Origin: Bog-756 sp037141235
GTDB taxonomy: Bacteria > Actinomycetota > Acidimicrobiia > Acidimicrobiales > RAAP-2
Assembly: GCA_037141235.1 (NCBI GenBank)
Contig: JBAXCY010000001.1
Coordinates: 1 to 55,560, forward strand
Reading direction: 5' to 3'
DNA length: 55,560 nucleotides
Position numbers and translations under genes: made by a program. Shown piece by piece: positions 25,278 through 33,777 of the stretch (the stretch's first letter is position 1; each line of letters begins with the position of its first letter). The notes under the pieces were generated by a model. The model made no database searches, was not told where the DNA came from, and saw only the letters and a program-made list of their open reading frames with translations.

Positions 25278-25862
25278 ATGGGACATCCAGGGATCGACCC
25301 GGAAGAACTACTGGAGCAGTTGAAAGCCGAGCATCAGGTACTCCAGTGGGAGCCCCTGCAGCCGAGCCTGATGGTGCATCCACCTGCGGGGGAAGCCATC
25401 AGGAATCGCACCTCGCTCGAATACCTGCACCGGAACTGGGCGCTGCCGGACGCCTTCGATCCAGCCGAAGGAGGGGCGGGTCCCCGCGGAAGGCTCCTCG
25501 CTCTGTGGGGAAGGATGACGTACGCCGTCCTGCGAAGGTACCTTCATGATGAGCGGGACCTCATCGCCCACATGGTCCGGGTGAATGAAGGCCTGGAACA
25601 ACGATGCGACGAGTTGTCGGCACGCGTGCAGCAGCTCAGGCAGGACATGATCGACCATCAGGTGGCTGATGCCAAGAACATGACCCGGCTCGCCCTGTGG
25701 CTCCACTTGGACCCACCACCACCTGCCACATCGGCCGACTCGCATGGGGAGGGCTCAACGGGCACTCCGTCGACTACGGCCAAGCGTAAGTCCGAGGCGA
25801 ACTCGAAGAGCGGGGCGGCTGCGGTTGCGAAGGCAGCCAAAGGATCCGCTGCCCAGCGATGA
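25278..25862 (+). CDS. Coiled-coil protein of unknown function in the polysaccharide cluster
   Basis: 194 residues from ATG 25278, chosen because AGGAGA lies at proper spacing upstream; the frame is open to 25158 but has no comparable ribosome site. No family is recognised. The first 80 residues contain LEYLHRNWALPDAFDP and a W/L-rich amphipathic segment (RLLALWGRMTYAVLRRYL) that could touch the membrane. Residues about 95-140 are a short coiled coil (VNEGLEQRCDELSARVQQLR). The tail is lysine/alanine/serine-rich and disordered. It is followed about 40 bp later by a GT-B glycosyltransferase, so a role as an assembly partner or chain-length factor is possible but unproven. Confidence 0.7.
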   Translation: MGHPGIDPEELLEQLKAEHQVLQWEPLQPSLMVHPPAGEAIRNRTSLEYLHRNWALPDAFDPAEGGAGPRGRLLALWGRMTYAVLRRYLHDERDLIAHMVRVNEGLEQRCDELSARVQQLRQDMIDHQVADAKNMTRLALWLHLDPPPPATSADSHGEGSTGTPSTTAKRKSEANSKSGAAAVAKAAKGSAAQR

Positions 25863-25902
25863 CGGCGACTACCTCGATTGTCCAAGAACCCGTCGTCCTG
25901 GC

Positions 25903-27144
25903 ATGGTGACCGACGTGCCGACGGTCGAACCGGGGCGCTCGCGTCCTCGCGTAGCCGTCCTCTGCCCATCTTGGGAGTCTCGGTCTGAAGAAGGTTGGGT
26001 GACCCGTCAGGTGGCGGGGTCCCTGGCGTGCGTCGCTGAAGTACACATCATCACCCCACAAGGAAGTAGCGAAGGCGAGTCCACAGACAGCATCTTCGCC
26101 ATCCATCGCCTAGGAACTCCGATCGACCGGATCGCCGAGGCCCGCCGAGATCTGCTGATCGAAGGACTATGGGCGGCATCTGCAATGGGGAGAGTTGACG
26201 TTCCCCTGACGCTGGCGGGTCAGCTCGAGCAAGGGCTGACCGAATCGTGGCAAGGGGCCGTCGCCGTACTCGACAACATCCGCCCTGACCTCGTAGTCAT
26301 AGCGGGGCATCGCTCGATGGGCGCTCTGGCCGCACTCGACCGGCACGATCCCCTGGTTCCCCTCACGCTCCTGGCCATAGGAGTTCGCGAGGACAGCATC
26401 GCTTCCTCTCATTTCGAACCGATCTTCGCTCGAGCCAGCCAGATCCTGGCCATCACCGAATCCGAGCGGAATCTCATCGTCGATCACCACGGACGCCCGG
26501 ATACGGTGCACCGGATCGGTGCCCCACTAGCGGCCAATCCAAGTGCCCTCAGCGAGCCCAACACCTGGGTCGGGGACACCGACTACATCCTGGTGCTCAC
26601 CGGTGTTGATTCAGACAACCTGGGCGAGCTCGAAAGTGAGCTCAGTCGAATCATCAGGTACCGATTTCCCGACCGGCCCGTGGGGATCTCCTATAGCGAT
26701 GCCTTCTGCGCCTGGCACGAGGGGCGTGTCAACAGCGGCTGGCCGATCGAGCGCTCCAGTGACATGGCTCGCCTGTTGGCCTTTGCCAGAGTGACGGTCG
26801 ATCTGCGTCCCGGTCGATTGTTCGCCCGGCGGTGCGTGGACTCGCTTCTCTATGGGACCCCTATCGTCGTGCCCCATGACAGTCGGGCCCGAGAGCATGC
26901 ACAGCGAGGTCGTGGCGGTCTGTGGTTCGAGAGCCCAGCAGAGTTGACTTGGTGCATCGAGTCGCTCCTGGAGTCGCCTACTCACGACAGCTTCAGTGCA
27001 CAAGGGCGCGCCTACGCTGAAGAGGAGTACGGATCGACCGATGCGTTCATCGATCGAGTCAACCGGGCCTGCGGCCTCGCCCCTGTCGATGCAGCGCTAC
27101 CGGACATGTCGGGACGCTCAGGCATTGTGGGAGCATCGGCCTGA
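25903..27144 (+). CDS. GT-B fold glycosyltransferase (GT4-like)
   Basis: 413 residues from ATG 25903. It starts with RPRVAVLCPSWESRSEEGWV, a GT-B first strand and loop, and has an N-domain with PDLVVIAGHRSMGAL. The interdomain phrase ARASQILAITESERNLIVDHHG is typical of GT4 enzymes. The C-terminal nucleotide-sugar region is recognisable as RRCVDSLLYGTPIVVPHDSRAREH and GGLWFESPAEL. The exact E-x7-E motif is degenerate, so the donor is not predictable. It is in the same unit as the coiled-coil gene and converges with ppx across an 18-base gap. The start is uncertain by some codons. Confidence 0.75.
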   Translation: MVTDVPTVEPGRSRPRVAVLCPSWESRSEEGWVTRQVAGSLACVAEVHIITPQGSSEGESTDSIFAIHRLGTPIDRIAEARRDLLIEGLWAASAMGRVDVPLTLAGQLEQGLTESWQGAVAVLDNIRPDLVVIAGHRSMGALAALDRHDPLVPLTLLAIGVREDSIASSHFEPIFARASQILAITESERNLIVDHHGRPDTVHRIGAPLAANPSALSEPNTWVGDTDYILVLTGVDSDNLGELESELSRIIRYRFPDRPVGISYSDAFCAWHEGRVNSGWPIERSSDMARLLAFARVTVDLRPGRLFARRCVDSLLYGTPIVVPHDSRAREHAQRGRGGLWFESPAELTWCIESLLESPTHDSFSAQGRAYAEEEYGSTDAFIDRVNRACGLAPVDAALPDMSGRSGIVGASA

Positions 27145-27162
27145 TCTTCTGGCCCGTGGCGT

Positions 27163-28137
27163 TCAGTACTCCCGTGCGGCCACCTGACTCGCCACCAACC
27201 CATCCAGGATGTCAGCCTCGGACACTAGGCACTCGGCGAAACCGAACCGCCGCATGACAGCATCCAGGATCATGGCTCCCCCGACGATCACGTCCTCGCG
27301 TCCAGCCGTCATGCCGGGTCGGGCCAGGCGGTCTGCCGCTGACTCTGACGCCAGACGCTGGAACCACTGCTCGACGTCGCCAGAGTGCATCACGGAGTGG
27401 TGGATCTGGTCCCTGTCGTACTCGACCATGCCTAAGTGAAGTGATGCCAGGGTCGAGACCGTCCCGGCTAGACCCACGAGCCGATGCGTGGCGGGGTACC
27501 TCGGGTGAGCATTGATGGCCACCTCGATCTGGGCACTGACCTCGGCCGCCGCCTGATCTAGTTCGTCTCGGGTCGGCGGGTCACTGCGCAAGAACCGTTC
27601 GGACACCCGCACGCAGCCCAGTTGCAGCGACACCGCTGCCAACTTCGGATCGTCCGGACCATCTCCGGCCACCAGTTCGGTAGAACCCCCACCGATGTCG
27701 AGCACCAGGAACGGACCGTCAGCCAGGTCGAGATCGGCGACTGCGCCGGCCAATGAGAGGCGCCCCTCGTCGATCCCAGTCAGGAGTTCCGGCGTCAATC
27801 CGGTGATCTCCCCCGCTGCCTGAAGGAACGCCGAGCCGTTGGCCGCATCCCGGGCCGCCGAAGTGGCGGCCAGCCTGCCTCGCTCCACCCCAAGCCCATC
27901 CATCACTGTACGGAACTCGGCCAGTACCCCCAGGCACCGCTCAATGGCATCGGGCGCCAGTCGTCCGGTCGAGTCGACCCCCTGTCCGAGTCGGGTGATT
28001 CGCATCAGGCGCTCCATCGGGTGCCCGTCGGCGTCGGCCACGAGCAGCCGGGTGGAGTTGGTGCCGCAGTCGATGGCGGCGATGGCGGCTCCTGTGACCT
28101 TGTCGGCTCCTGTGACCTTGTCGGCTCCTGTGTCCAT
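27163..28137 (-). CDS. ppx: Exopolyphosphatase / GppA-type phosphatase
   Basis: 324 residues from ATG 28137; GTG 28152 would add five. The ASKHA fold is clear: AAIDCGTNSTRLLVAD (phosphate loop 1), SAARDAANG, LVLDIGGGSTELVAG and LVGLAGTVSTL. It is a short Ppx/GppA of the actinobacterial Ppx2 type (Rv1026), which cleaves polyphosphate or guanosine pentaphosphate. It closes the eno-divIC-DUF501-ppx operon found across actinobacteria. The first ten residues contain a duplicated hexapeptide (GADKVT) made by an 18-bp tandem repeat. Confidence 0.93.
   Translation of the reverse strand: MDTGADKVTGADKVTGAAIAAIDCGTNSTRLLVADADGHPMERLMRITRLGQGVDSTGRLAPDAIERCLGVLAEFRTVMDGLGVERGRLAATSAARDAANGSAFLQAAGEITGLTPELLTGIDEGRLSLAGAVADLDLADGPFLVLDIGGGSTELVAGDGPDDPKLAAVSLQLGCVRVSERFLRSDPPTRDELDQAAAEVSAQIEVAINAHPRYPATHRLVGLAGTVSTLASLHLGMVEYDRDQIHHSVMHSGDVEQWFQRLASESAADRLARPGMTAGREDVIVGGAMILDAVMRRFGFAECLVSEADILDGLVASQVAAREY
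28087..28132. repeat. 18-bp tandem repeat at the ppx N-terminus
   Basis: GGCTCCTGTGACCTTGTC occurs twice perfectly (28087-28122), with a 10-base partial third copy. It encodes the duplicated GADKVT near the Ppx start codon and keeps frame. Confidence 0.9.
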
Positions 28138-28180
28138 GGACCTTGCTACCACGCGCCACGCAGTGCGTCATGTCCGAGCT

Positions 28181-28663
28181 TCAGGCCGGGTGCAGCCCGA
28201 TCTGGCGGGCCGTCCACTCCCCTACCGGGTCGTCGGCACCGGTCAGCCACCAGGCCAGGTGGGCATGCAGGCACTTCACCCCTTGCCGGGTACCCCCCAC
28301 TCCACCCGAGGGTCGGGGCCCCACGTGGTCATGGTCGATTAGCGCATCGCGCTCGGCGGCATAGAGGGCGTGGGATGCAGCTATTCGTTCGGCCGAAATG
28401 GCGGCCTCGGCGGCCCGCACTCCACCGGTCGACTCCAAACGGCTCACCACGTCGTGGAGGTGCGGGTCGCACAGCCAGTACCGGGTAGGCATGGGGGTCC
28501 CATCATCCAAGAATGGCGCGTTGGCGATGACCGCCGGTGTCCCATCCTCAGAACGAACCACGACTTCGAAGGCTCCAGCCGGGGTGCGCCCGAGCAACTT
28601 CGCCACCACGGCTCTGTCGTCCATCAGCTCCACGGCCGGTGTGTCCGCCTCGGCGGGGGTCAC
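28181..28663 (-). CDS. DUF501 family protein
   Basis: 160 residues matching the actinobacterial DUF501 family along its length: VVKLLGR-type start, ANAPFLDDGTPMPTRYWLCD, RLESTGGVRAAE, HALYAAERDALI and the invariant GPRPSGGVGGTRQGVKCLHAH. Its function is unknown. It always lies between the divisome gene and ppx in actinobacteria (Rv1025 in M. tuberculosis). Here it overlaps the divIC-type gene by four bases and is followed by ppx 43 bp later. The conserved C/H residues (CDPHLH, KCLHAH) hint at metal binding, but this is unproven. Confidence 0.93.
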   Translation of the reverse strand: MTPAEADTPAVELMDDRAVVAKLLGRTPAGAFEVVVRSEDGTPAVIANAPFLDDGTPMPTRYWLCDPHLHDVVSRLESTGGVRAAEAAISAERIAASHALYAAERDALIDHDHVGPRPSGGVGGTRQGVKCLHAHLAWWLTGADDPVGEWTARQIGLHPA

Positions 28664-29652
28664 TTCCAGAATTCGAGCGACGAGCTGACTCTCGACCAGA
28701 AACTGCTCGGAGGTTGCGCGGGGGAATCGGACGCCGGCAACACTGCAGCCGATGTCTGGGCAGAGGCGGAAGGCACTCCCGAGGGAAGCCCAGGGTCAGG
28801 AGTCATGTTGGCCGCATGTGCCGGCGATACCAACGGCTGATTAGCCGGGTCACCGATGACCGAGGCCCCAGAGTTCTGATGGGCCGAATCTGCGGCCGGC
28901 GGCAGGATGGAGAACAGGGTCCGTCCAGCAGGCACCAACTGATAGTTCTGCTGGGCCAGTCTCATCACTTCGGCATTGGATCTGAGCTGCTGGCGCTTCT
29001 GGCCGAGGAGCGCGTTCTGCTGCTTCATCTGCGACAACTGGGCACTGGCGGCCGACAGTTGGTGGTGCTGCTTGAGCAGCACAGATACAGGCAGACTGGT
29101 GGCCAAGATGACTGCGGCTGCTGCAGCCGCCAGGACCACCGGAATCCGGTTTCTCCTGGTCTCCGCGGCGGCACGTTCCTGCGCAGTCCGAGGGGCCGAG
29201 CCTGACGTGGCCGGACGCTTCACCGGCGTTGCCCGCGTGATGATCTGACGTTTTGTTGCCGTCGTGCGCTTGGCTGCGGTGGGCCGTTTCGCCGCGGTGG
29301 GTCGCTTTGCTGGCGCAGGTTTCTTCAGTGCCGCAGGTTTCTTCAGTGCCGCAGCCCGCTTCACTGGCACAGCGCGTTTCGTGGCCGCAGCGCGTTTCGT
29401 AGCTGCAGGTCGCGTTGCTGGTGCCGCCCGCTTCACCGACACCACCCGCTTCACCTTCACCGTGGCTGCGGCGGCCACGGCCGGCTTAGTCCGGCGTCTG
29501 GGCGCTACCGCGGTCGGCTTGGCCCGCTGGCTCGTGGGCGCTGCGCTGACGGGCTTGCGCGACCGACTCGTAGCCGTCGGCCGGCCGGTCGGTCGAGAGG
29601 TCGACGCTGTACGTCGAGCCGGCTTGGATTTGGCGTGGAGTCGTCCGCTCAT
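28660..29652 (-). CDS. DivIC/FtsB-type septum initiator with long histone-H1-like N-terminus
   Basis: 330 residues. Residues about 1-165 are a lysine/alanine/proline-rich stretch of KRAA, KKPA and AAKRPT units, like histone H1 tails. A single membrane helix follows (VVLAAAAAAVILATSLPVSVLL, about 173-194 region), then a heptad coiled coil (LSAASAQLSQMKQQNALLGQKRQQL) and a septum-initiator segment (RLAQQNYQLVPAGRTLFSIL). Usual FtsB/DivIC proteins have about 100-200 residues and a short cytoplasmic tail. By topology the basic tail is cytoplasmic. Overlapping ATGA junctions with eno and the DUF501 gene confirm the conserved operon. Confidence 0.88.
   Translation of the reverse strand: MSGRLHAKSKPARRTASTSRPTGRPTATSRSRKPVSAAPTSQRAKPTAVAPRRRTKPAVAAAATVKVKRVVSVKRAAPATRPAATKRAAATKRAVPVKRAAALKKPAALKKPAPAKRPTAAKRPTAAKRTTATKRQIITRATPVKRPATSGSAPRTAQERAAAETRRNRIPVVLAAAAAAVILATSLPVSVLLKQHHQLSAASAQLSQMKQQNALLGQKRQQLRSNAEVMRLAQQNYQLVPAGRTLFSILPPAADSAHQNSGASVIGDPANQPLVSPAHAANMTPDPGLPSGVPSASAQTSAAVLPASDSPAQPPSSFWSRVSSSLEFWK
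29315..29350. repeat. 18-bp duplication in the basic tail of the divisome gene
   Basis: GCAGGTTTCTTCAGTGCC is present twice in tandem. It encodes part of the duplicated ALKKPAALKKPA stretch of the H1-like extension, showing that the tail grows by in-frame duplication. Confidence 0.85.
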
Positions 29653-30938
29653 CGATCAGCACTCCAGGAAGCCAGGGCGGCACCGCCCATAAACGCGGCC
29701 GACTCACCGAGTTGCTCTTCGATGCGGAGTAGCTGGTTGTACTTGGCAACACGGTCCGAACGAGCCGGCGCACCCGTCTTGATCTGCCCGCAGTTCGTAG
29801 CGACGGCCAGGTCGGCGATGGTGGTGTCCTCGGTCTCTCCCGAACGGTGCGACATGACGCACGCATACGAGTTCTGGGTGGCCAGTTCCATGGTCCCGAG
29901 GGTCTCCGTCAGCGATCCGATCTGATTGACCTTGACCAGGACAGCGTTAGCCGTACCGGTATCGATCCCCTGGCGCAGCCGCTCTTCGTTGGTGACGAAC
30001 AGGTCGTCGCCCACCAGCTGGACCTGCGCGCCCAAGGCGGCGGTCAGGGCGGCCCAGCCCTCCCAGTCATCCTCGGCCATACCGTCTTCGATGGACACGA
30101 TCGGGTACCGGCCCACCAGGTCGACCCAGTAGGCCACCATCTCCTCGGAAGTGAGCGTGCGGCCCTCGCCGGTCAGAACATACTTGCCGTGGCGATAGAG
30201 CTCGCTGGTGGCGGGGTCCATGGCGATAGCGATCTCGTCACCAGGTACCCGACCTGCCGCCTCGATGGCTTCGACCAGGATGCGCACGGCGTCTTCGTTG
30301 GAGTCGAGGTTCGGGGCGAATCCGCCTTCATCACCCACGGCGGTGGACAGGCCGCGCTCGTGGAGCACGTCGGCTAAGCAGTGGTAGGTCTCCACTCCCC
30401 ACCGCAGCGCCTCACTGAACGACGCCGCACCCACCGGCATGATCATGAACTCTTGGAGGTCGATGGAGTTGTCGGCATGGACTCCGCCGTTGACCACGTT
30501 CATCATGGGGACGGGGAGCACGTGCGCGTTGGCCCCGCCCACGTAGCGGTACAGCGGTACCTCGAGTTCGTCGGCGGCGGCCCGAGCTGTGGCCAACGAC
30601 ACGCCCAAGATGGCGTTGGCGCCCAAGCGAGCCTTGTTGGGGGTGCCGTCGGCATCGATCATGGCCAGGTCGACGGCGCGCTGGTCGAGTGCGTCGAACC
30701 CCTCGAGGAAGTCAGCGATCTCCCCGTTGACGGCAGCCACGGCAGCCAGGACACCCTTGCCCCGGTAACGGTCACCACCATCACGCAGCTCCACGGCCTC
30801 GAAGGAGCCCGTCGAGGCGCCCGAGGGCACGATGGCTCGACCGAACGCCCCAGAGTCGAGGGAGACCTCGACCTCTACCGTCGGATTGCCACGGGAGTCG
30901 AGAACCTCCCTGCCGATCACCTGTTCGATAACGCTCAC
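29649..30938 (-). CDS. eno: Enolase
   Basis: 429 residues, the usual bacterial length. It starts GTG with AGGAG upstream. Conserved parts are EVLDSRGNPTVEVEV, the mobile loop SGASTGSFEAVELRDG, GDEGGFAPN, the magnesium ligands in AMDPATSE, SIEDGMAEDDW and GDDLFVTN, the catalytic lysine region LVKVNQIGSLTE and the signature SHRSGETEDTTIADLAV. It interconverts 2-phosphoglycerate and phosphoenolpyruvate. It is the first gene of the eno-divIC-DUF501-ppx unit; the 109-base gap to mazG should contain its promoter. Confidence 0.98.
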   Translation of the reverse strand: MSVIEQVIGREVLDSRGNPTVEVEVSLDSGAFGRAIVPSGASTGSFEAVELRDGGDRYRGKGVLAAVAAVNGEIADFLEGFDALDQRAVDLAMIDADGTPNKARLGANAILGVSLATARAAADELEVPLYRYVGGANAHVLPVPMMNVVNGGVHADNSIDLQEFMIMPVGAASFSEALRWGVETYHCLADVLHERGLSTAVGDEGGFAPNLDSNEDAVRILVEAIEAAGRVPGDEIAIAMDPATSELYRHGKYVLTGEGRTLTSEEMVAYWVDLVGRYPIVSIEDGMAEDDWEGWAALTAALGAQVQLVGDDLFVTNEERLRQGIDTGTANAVLVKVNQIGSLTETLGTMELATQNSYACVMSHRSGETEDTTIADLAVATNCGQIKTGAPARSDRVAKYNQLLRIEEQLGESAAFMGGAALASWSADR

Positions 30939-31047
30939 TGTGGGGGGTCACTCCTGCTCTTGGTGTCGCAAACGCTACCACCCAGATAGCGGCGGACCAG
31001 GGAATTCGTTGGCAATTCGTCGCCCGTGGCCACCAGTGGTCGGCGAC

Positions 31048-32490
31048 TCAGCCCTGTGCTTCGACCTCACTGCGGAACGCACGGGCCCGAGCCAGCAGCG
31101 CCATCTCCGGATCCACCCCAAGCGCCCGGGCCACTCCAGTGGCGGCAAAGAGCAGGTCTCCCACGGCCTCAGCACGGTCCCGGGCCCCACCCTCGCCGTC
31201 GGCCAGCCGGTCAGATTCCGGGTCGGTGCGGCTCAGGGCAGCCACGGACTCGGCCACCCGGACGGCGTCCTCGGCCAGTCCGGGAAGGACCATCCCGATA
31301 GCCACCGCCTTGCGCTGGAGCTTGGCTGCCAGGGCGAGTGACGGCAGAGCGGCAGGGATGCCCTCGGTGACACTGGTGCGGCCCTTTTCGACCTTTTTGA
31401 TGGCCTCCCAGTTGACGGCCACATCATCGGCCGTCTCGGCTGTCACGTCGCCGAACACGTGGGGATGCCTGCTCACCAACTTGTCGTGGACCCCTCGGGC
31501 CACATCGGCCAACGTGAACCGTCCCTGCTCGGCGGCGAGGGCGGCATGGAAGTAGACCTGGAAGAGCAGGTCCCCCAACTCCTCTTCGAGGTCGGCCACG
31601 GCCTTCGTCTCCTGGTCCGCCACCTCAGGGCCCTCGGCCCCGGAGTCGATATCGGCATCCACGCCAGACAGGGCATCGATCGACTCGAGGACCTCGTAGG
31701 ACTCTTCCAACAGATGTCGGCTGAGGGATGCGTGCGTCTGGCGCTGATCCCAGGGGCACTGCTGGCGAAGCGTGCGGACCAGTTCGTCGAGAGCCACCAG
31801 CTCAGATGCGACCGGAGACTCCAACTGCGGGATCCACAGCGACGTCAGGTGATCGGGCTCGAACGACCGGTCGATGTCGGCCCACGCCTCGTTCCATACC
31901 CGCTCATCAGGAAGGCCCAGGTGGTGGAGGATGGTCACCGGTCGCTCAGGGGGTGACTCCACCGACAGCTTGACGTCGGAGAGGACCTGACGGCTCCAGC
32001 ACTGGGCGACAAGGAGAGGACCGCGCTGACCAGCGGCGTCGATGGCGAACCGCTCGGCATCGACGATGCGCACGCCCGTAGCCACCGGGTCCACGCCGAG
32101 CCGGGCAAAGGCCAGGTCGAGGAAGGACACCGACGGGTGGACCTCGACGGTCACCTGCCCGGACACCACTCGCGGATCAGCAGCCAGCAGCACGACGGTG
32201 CGCTCCGCCACGGTGGGCGATCCGGGAACGGCATAGACGACGGGTCCCCCGACCACAGCCGCATCGACCAGATCGGCCACGATGAGGCGGTAGACGTCAT
32301 CGAACGTGTCGAGACGCTCATAGTGGTGATCGAACGACCGGGCATCAGGGAAGGCTGTTGCGGCCGGGTGACGGGTCGTGCGCAGATAGACCTGTGCGGC
32401 GGTGCGCAGCAGTTCGGTGGTGCCCGCGGTGATCAGGTCGCGGCCAGCCGGACCGAGGCCGACCACATCGATGCGGGGGCCGCCGTCCAT
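31048..32490 (-). CDS. mazG: MazG nucleotide pyrophosphohydrolase with SAM-methylase-like N-domain
   Basis: 480 residues. Residues about 1-220 are a tetrapyrrole-methylase-like domain (IDVVGLGPAGRDLITAG, VVYAVPGSPTVAERTV), the fusion known from B. subtilis YabN and Rv1021. Residues about 225-480 are MazG, with CPWDQRQTHASLSRHLLEE, the metal-binding EESYEVLE and EELGDLLFQVYFHA, and a second, degenerate repeat near 440. It hydrolyses NTPs to NMP and PPi and helps clear aberrant or stress nucleotides. The N-domain's activity is unknown in this family. It lies 8 bp before the lipoprotein gene's stop. Confidence 0.95.
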   Translation of the reverse strand: MDGGPRIDVVGLGPAGRDLITAGTTELLRTAAQVYLRTTRHPAATAFPDARSFDHHYERLDTFDDVYRLIVADLVDAAVVGGPVVYAVPGSPTVAERTVVLLAADPRVVSGQVTVEVHPSVSFLDLAFARLGVDPVATGVRIVDAERFAIDAAGQRGPLLVAQCWSRQVLSDVKLSVESPPERPVTILHHLGLPDERVWNEAWADIDRSFEPDHLTSLWIPQLESPVASELVALDELVRTLRQQCPWDQRQTHASLSRHLLEESYEVLESIDALSGVDADIDSGAEGPEVADQETKAVADLEEELGDLLFQVYFHAALAAEQGRFTLADVARGVHDKLVSRHPHVFGDVTAETADDVAVNWEAIKKVEKGRTSVTEGIPAALPSLALAAKLQRKAVAIGMVLPGLAEDAVRVAESVAALSRTDPESDRLADGEGGARDRAEAVGDLLFAATGVARALGVDPEMALLARARAFRSEVEAQG

Positions 32491-32498
32491 GTCGTCGG

Positions 32499-33707
32499 TC
32501 AGCCTGCCGCGGTACCAGCGGTCGCGGCACCACCTGCACCGGCACCAGCACCACCGGCACCGGCACCGGCACCGGCACTACCAGGCACTGCGCCCGATGT
32601 CTTGGCTGGTGCCGTCAGCGGCGACGGCTGCAGATAGCGCGGGTCGGGTGTGGGCGGGGCCGTGATCTTGACGCCGGTCCACGTTCCATACTGGGCATTG
32701 ACCGCTATCGACGAGTGGCGGGCGAATGCCAAGAGTTCCGTCGTCACCCGCTTGATATTGGCCGCCGTGTGCAAGAGCTGCTGGCGGACCAGCGATGCCG
32801 CCGAACTCAGCGGCTCCACCTTCTGGCTGGTGACCTCGTAGATCACCCAACTCCCGTTGGCAGTCTGGATGGGGGTGACCGGCTGGCCCACGGTCACCGA
32901 GCTCAGCTGCAACGCCTGCAGCACGCGCGCCTCGGTGAAGTTGCAGCCCAGTTGGCCCCCGGTCGACGCTGTCTGGGTATCGATGGACACCTTGGTGGCC
33001 AGGGCATCGAAGGCAGCCCCACCGTTGAGGTCGATGACCACCTGGTCGGCTTCGGCCTGGGTGGCCGTGGCGATGTCGCTCACGCAGTCGATGGTGAACA
33101 GGTCCCGATGGGCGTCGTAGTACTGCTTGACGGCCGCATCCGACTGATCCGACCCCAAGGCCAGCAGTCGGTTATCGACGGCCTGGTTGGCCAGCTCTAT
33201 CGAGCGCAGGCTCTCGGGTAATGCGGCCAACAGGGTCTGGCCGGTATAGGGGCGGCCATCGGACCGCTGGCACCGGGACAGCACCCCGGCGGCGGATGCC
33301 TGCTGCACCATGGCGGTGATCTCGCCGCTCAGACTCGACGTGTAGCTGCTCTGGGAGGTCGCCAGATCTGAACCCGAGAGGCGGATGTGGCGGGTAGCGG
33401 CAAACTGCGCGGCCACCAGGTTGCCCACCGAGTTACTGAGGACGGCCCCGGCAAAGTTGGTCTGATAGGTGCCGCTGCCCCCGCTCCCCTCGCCGGAGAC
33501 GGTGAGCGCCTGGGGGTTCTGCAACTCGAGCAGGCACTGGCCGGCTTCGGTGCCGCTGAACGACTGGAGTTCGGTGTTGAGCGATGCCACCGTGACGGTG
33601 TCACCGTTCACCGTGGCCGCGATCGGTGTGGTGCCGCAGGCAGATGCCAGGGCTCCCACCATGAGAATGGCTGTGGCTGCGATCAGACCTGAAGAGATGC
33701 GGTTCAC
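32499..33707 (-). CDS. Parvulin/SurA-like foldase lipoprotein
   Basis: 402 residues from GTG 33707, which yields a lipoprotein signal (hydrophobic ATAILMVGAL, lipobox ASAC). The upstream frame would overlap mfd and lacks a signal. A SurA-N-like helical region follows (NGDTVTVASLNTELQSF). The parvulin-type core is FDALATKVSIDTQTASTGGQLGCNF (cut here in meaning: the A-x-x-x-S-D and GGQLG marks). The C-terminal 60 residues are low-complexity AGAGAGG. It probably acts outside the membrane as a chaperone or prolyl isomerase. Its place between mfd and mazG is not the usual one, where mazG directly follows mfd and the lipoprotein lpqU comes after. Confidence 0.8.
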   Translation of the reverse strand: MNRISSGLIAATAILMVGALASACGTTPIAATVNGDTVTVASLNTELQSFSGTEAGQCLLELQNPQALTVSGEGSGGSGTYQTNFAGAVLSNSVGNLVAAQFAATRHIRLSGSDLATSQSSYTSSLSGEITAMVQQASAAGVLSRCQRSDGRPYTGQTLLAALPESLRSIELANQAVDNRLLALGSDQSDAAVKQYYDAHRDLFTIDCVSDIATATQAEADQVVIDLNGGAAFDALATKVSIDTQTASTGGQLGCNFTEARVLQALQLSSVTVGQPVTPIQTANGSWVIYEVTSQKVEPLSSAASLVRQQLLHTAANIKRVTTELLAFARHSSIAVNAQYGTWTGVKITAPPTPDPRYLQPSPLTAPAKTSGAVPGSAGAGAGAGGAGAGAGGAATAGTAAG

Positions 33708-33777
33708 GGCGAAGATGCTAATAGCACTGCGCCAGCTCCTCTGATCGGCCACGTGGCGGCCGCCGAACGGGCATCCG

